Source of the DNA: Candidatus Uhrbacteria bacterium
GTDB lineage: Bacteria; Patescibacteriota; Patescibacteriia; UBA9934; GWF2-40-263
NCBI GenBank assembly: GCA_903831335.1
Contig: CAIKXH010000003.1
Span: forward strand, 1 to 5,376
Direction: 5' to 3'
Length of the DNA: 5,376 nt
A program made the translations under genes and the position numbers. Under the pieces are notes generated by a model. That model had not been told where the DNA came from. It did no database searches and saw nothing but the letters and a program-made list of their open reading frames with translations. How positions within the stretch are numbered: position 1 is the stretch's first letter; each line of letters opens with the position of its first letter. This document shows positions 5,329 to 5,376 of the stretch, piece after piece.

Positions 5329-5376
5329 TCATTGTGGGCTCGTGAAGGTAATGGCAACCTTAGCCGGGTTAACACC
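5329..5376 (-). CDS. Possible C-terminal end of a gene entering from the right
   Basis: The minus strand entering at 5376 can be read as GVNPAKVAITFTSPQ followed by TGA at 5331-5329. The hairpin at 5318-5276 follows after 10 nt, the same stop-to-terminator spacing seen for the other two genes in this window. Fifteen codons are too few to name a product, and another minus frame also stays open as far as 5320. This reading competes with, or overlaps, the structured-RNA interpretation of the same bases. Confidence 0.35.
   Translation of the reverse strand, partial: GVNPAKVAITFTSPQ

Larger units (their letters stand above)
5245..5376 (+). other. Nested inverted repeats with pseudoknot topology (structured RNA candidate, runs to window edge)
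   Basis: GGCTAAGGTT (5245-5254) pairs perfectly with AACCTTAGCC (5356-5365). TACCTTCACG (5258-5267) pairs perfectly with CGTGAAGGTA (5341-5350). GGTGTTAA (5270-5277) pairs perfectly with TTAACACC (5369-5376), crossing the first two helices, so the arms cannot be a simple inverted duplication. A 16-bp hairpin fills the loop. Each outer arm can also fold locally (AAGGT/ACCTT at 5249-5263 and 5345-5361), giving an alternative state. The total of 28 perfectly matched pairs is hard to explain by chance. I do not recognise it as tmRNA, RNase P RNA, 6S, SRP RNA, T-box, HDV-like or another riboswitch or ribozyme class. The strand is inferred from the promoter at 5209-5237; the minus strand could fold equivalently. 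Confidence 0.6.

Noticed and set aside
5245..5376. Integron attC site, T-box or HDV-like ribozyme
   Set aside because: The arms lack the attC R-box consensus, there is no T-box AGGGTGGNACCGCG motif, and the HDV-like P4 hairpin is missing: only GGG lies between A' and C'.

Overview
The window most likely comes from a Patescibacteria (CPR)-type bacterium, possibly a Parcubacteria/Magasanikbacteria-like lineage. This placement is an inference. It rests on the style of the TrbL/VirB6-like membrane protein, on the seryl-tRNA synthetase variant (TSEQ and NGTAFAIGRT motifs), and on interspersed palindromic repeats of the TGTCATTCTGAG / TGTCATTGCGAG type. No coding frame contains an internal TGA, and the two visible stops are TAA and TAG. 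The standard bacterial code therefore fits, and the TGA=Gly code of Gracilibacteria is not supported.

All three clear genes lie on the minus strand, so the window reads right to left. serS (5114-3849) makes a 421-aa seryl-tRNA synthetase and ends at an intrinsic terminator. Next is a 627-bp gene-free stretch with a palindromic repeat, a 70-bp AT-rich imperfect palindrome, a possible small structured RNA and candidate promoters. Then comes a 430-aa exported M23 (LytM-type) peptidase lipoprotein (3221-1929), also ending at a strong terminator. A second palindromic repeat follows, then an extended -10 promoter, then a TrbL/VirB6-like polytopic membrane protein (1638 to beyond base 1) whose C-terminus is cut by the window edge.

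Each gene has its own promoter candidate, and serS and the peptidase gene each have their own terminator, so these look like single transcription units rather than an operon. The membrane protein resembles the inner-membrane channel component of type IV secretion systems. The neighbouring cell-wall hydrolase could remodel peptidoglycan for such a machine, but only proximity supports that. serS is housekeeping.

The most unusual region is the right end (5240-5376). A near-consensus plus-strand promoter is followed, at the expected start site, by two perfect 10-bp inverted-repeat arms (5245-5267 with 5341-5365). A third 8-bp arm crosses them (5270-5277 with 5369-5376), giving an H-type pseudoknot topology around a 16-bp terminator-like hairpin. 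I do not recognise it as a known RNA family. The minus strand of the same stretch can also be read as the last 15 codons of a gene ending next to that hairpin.
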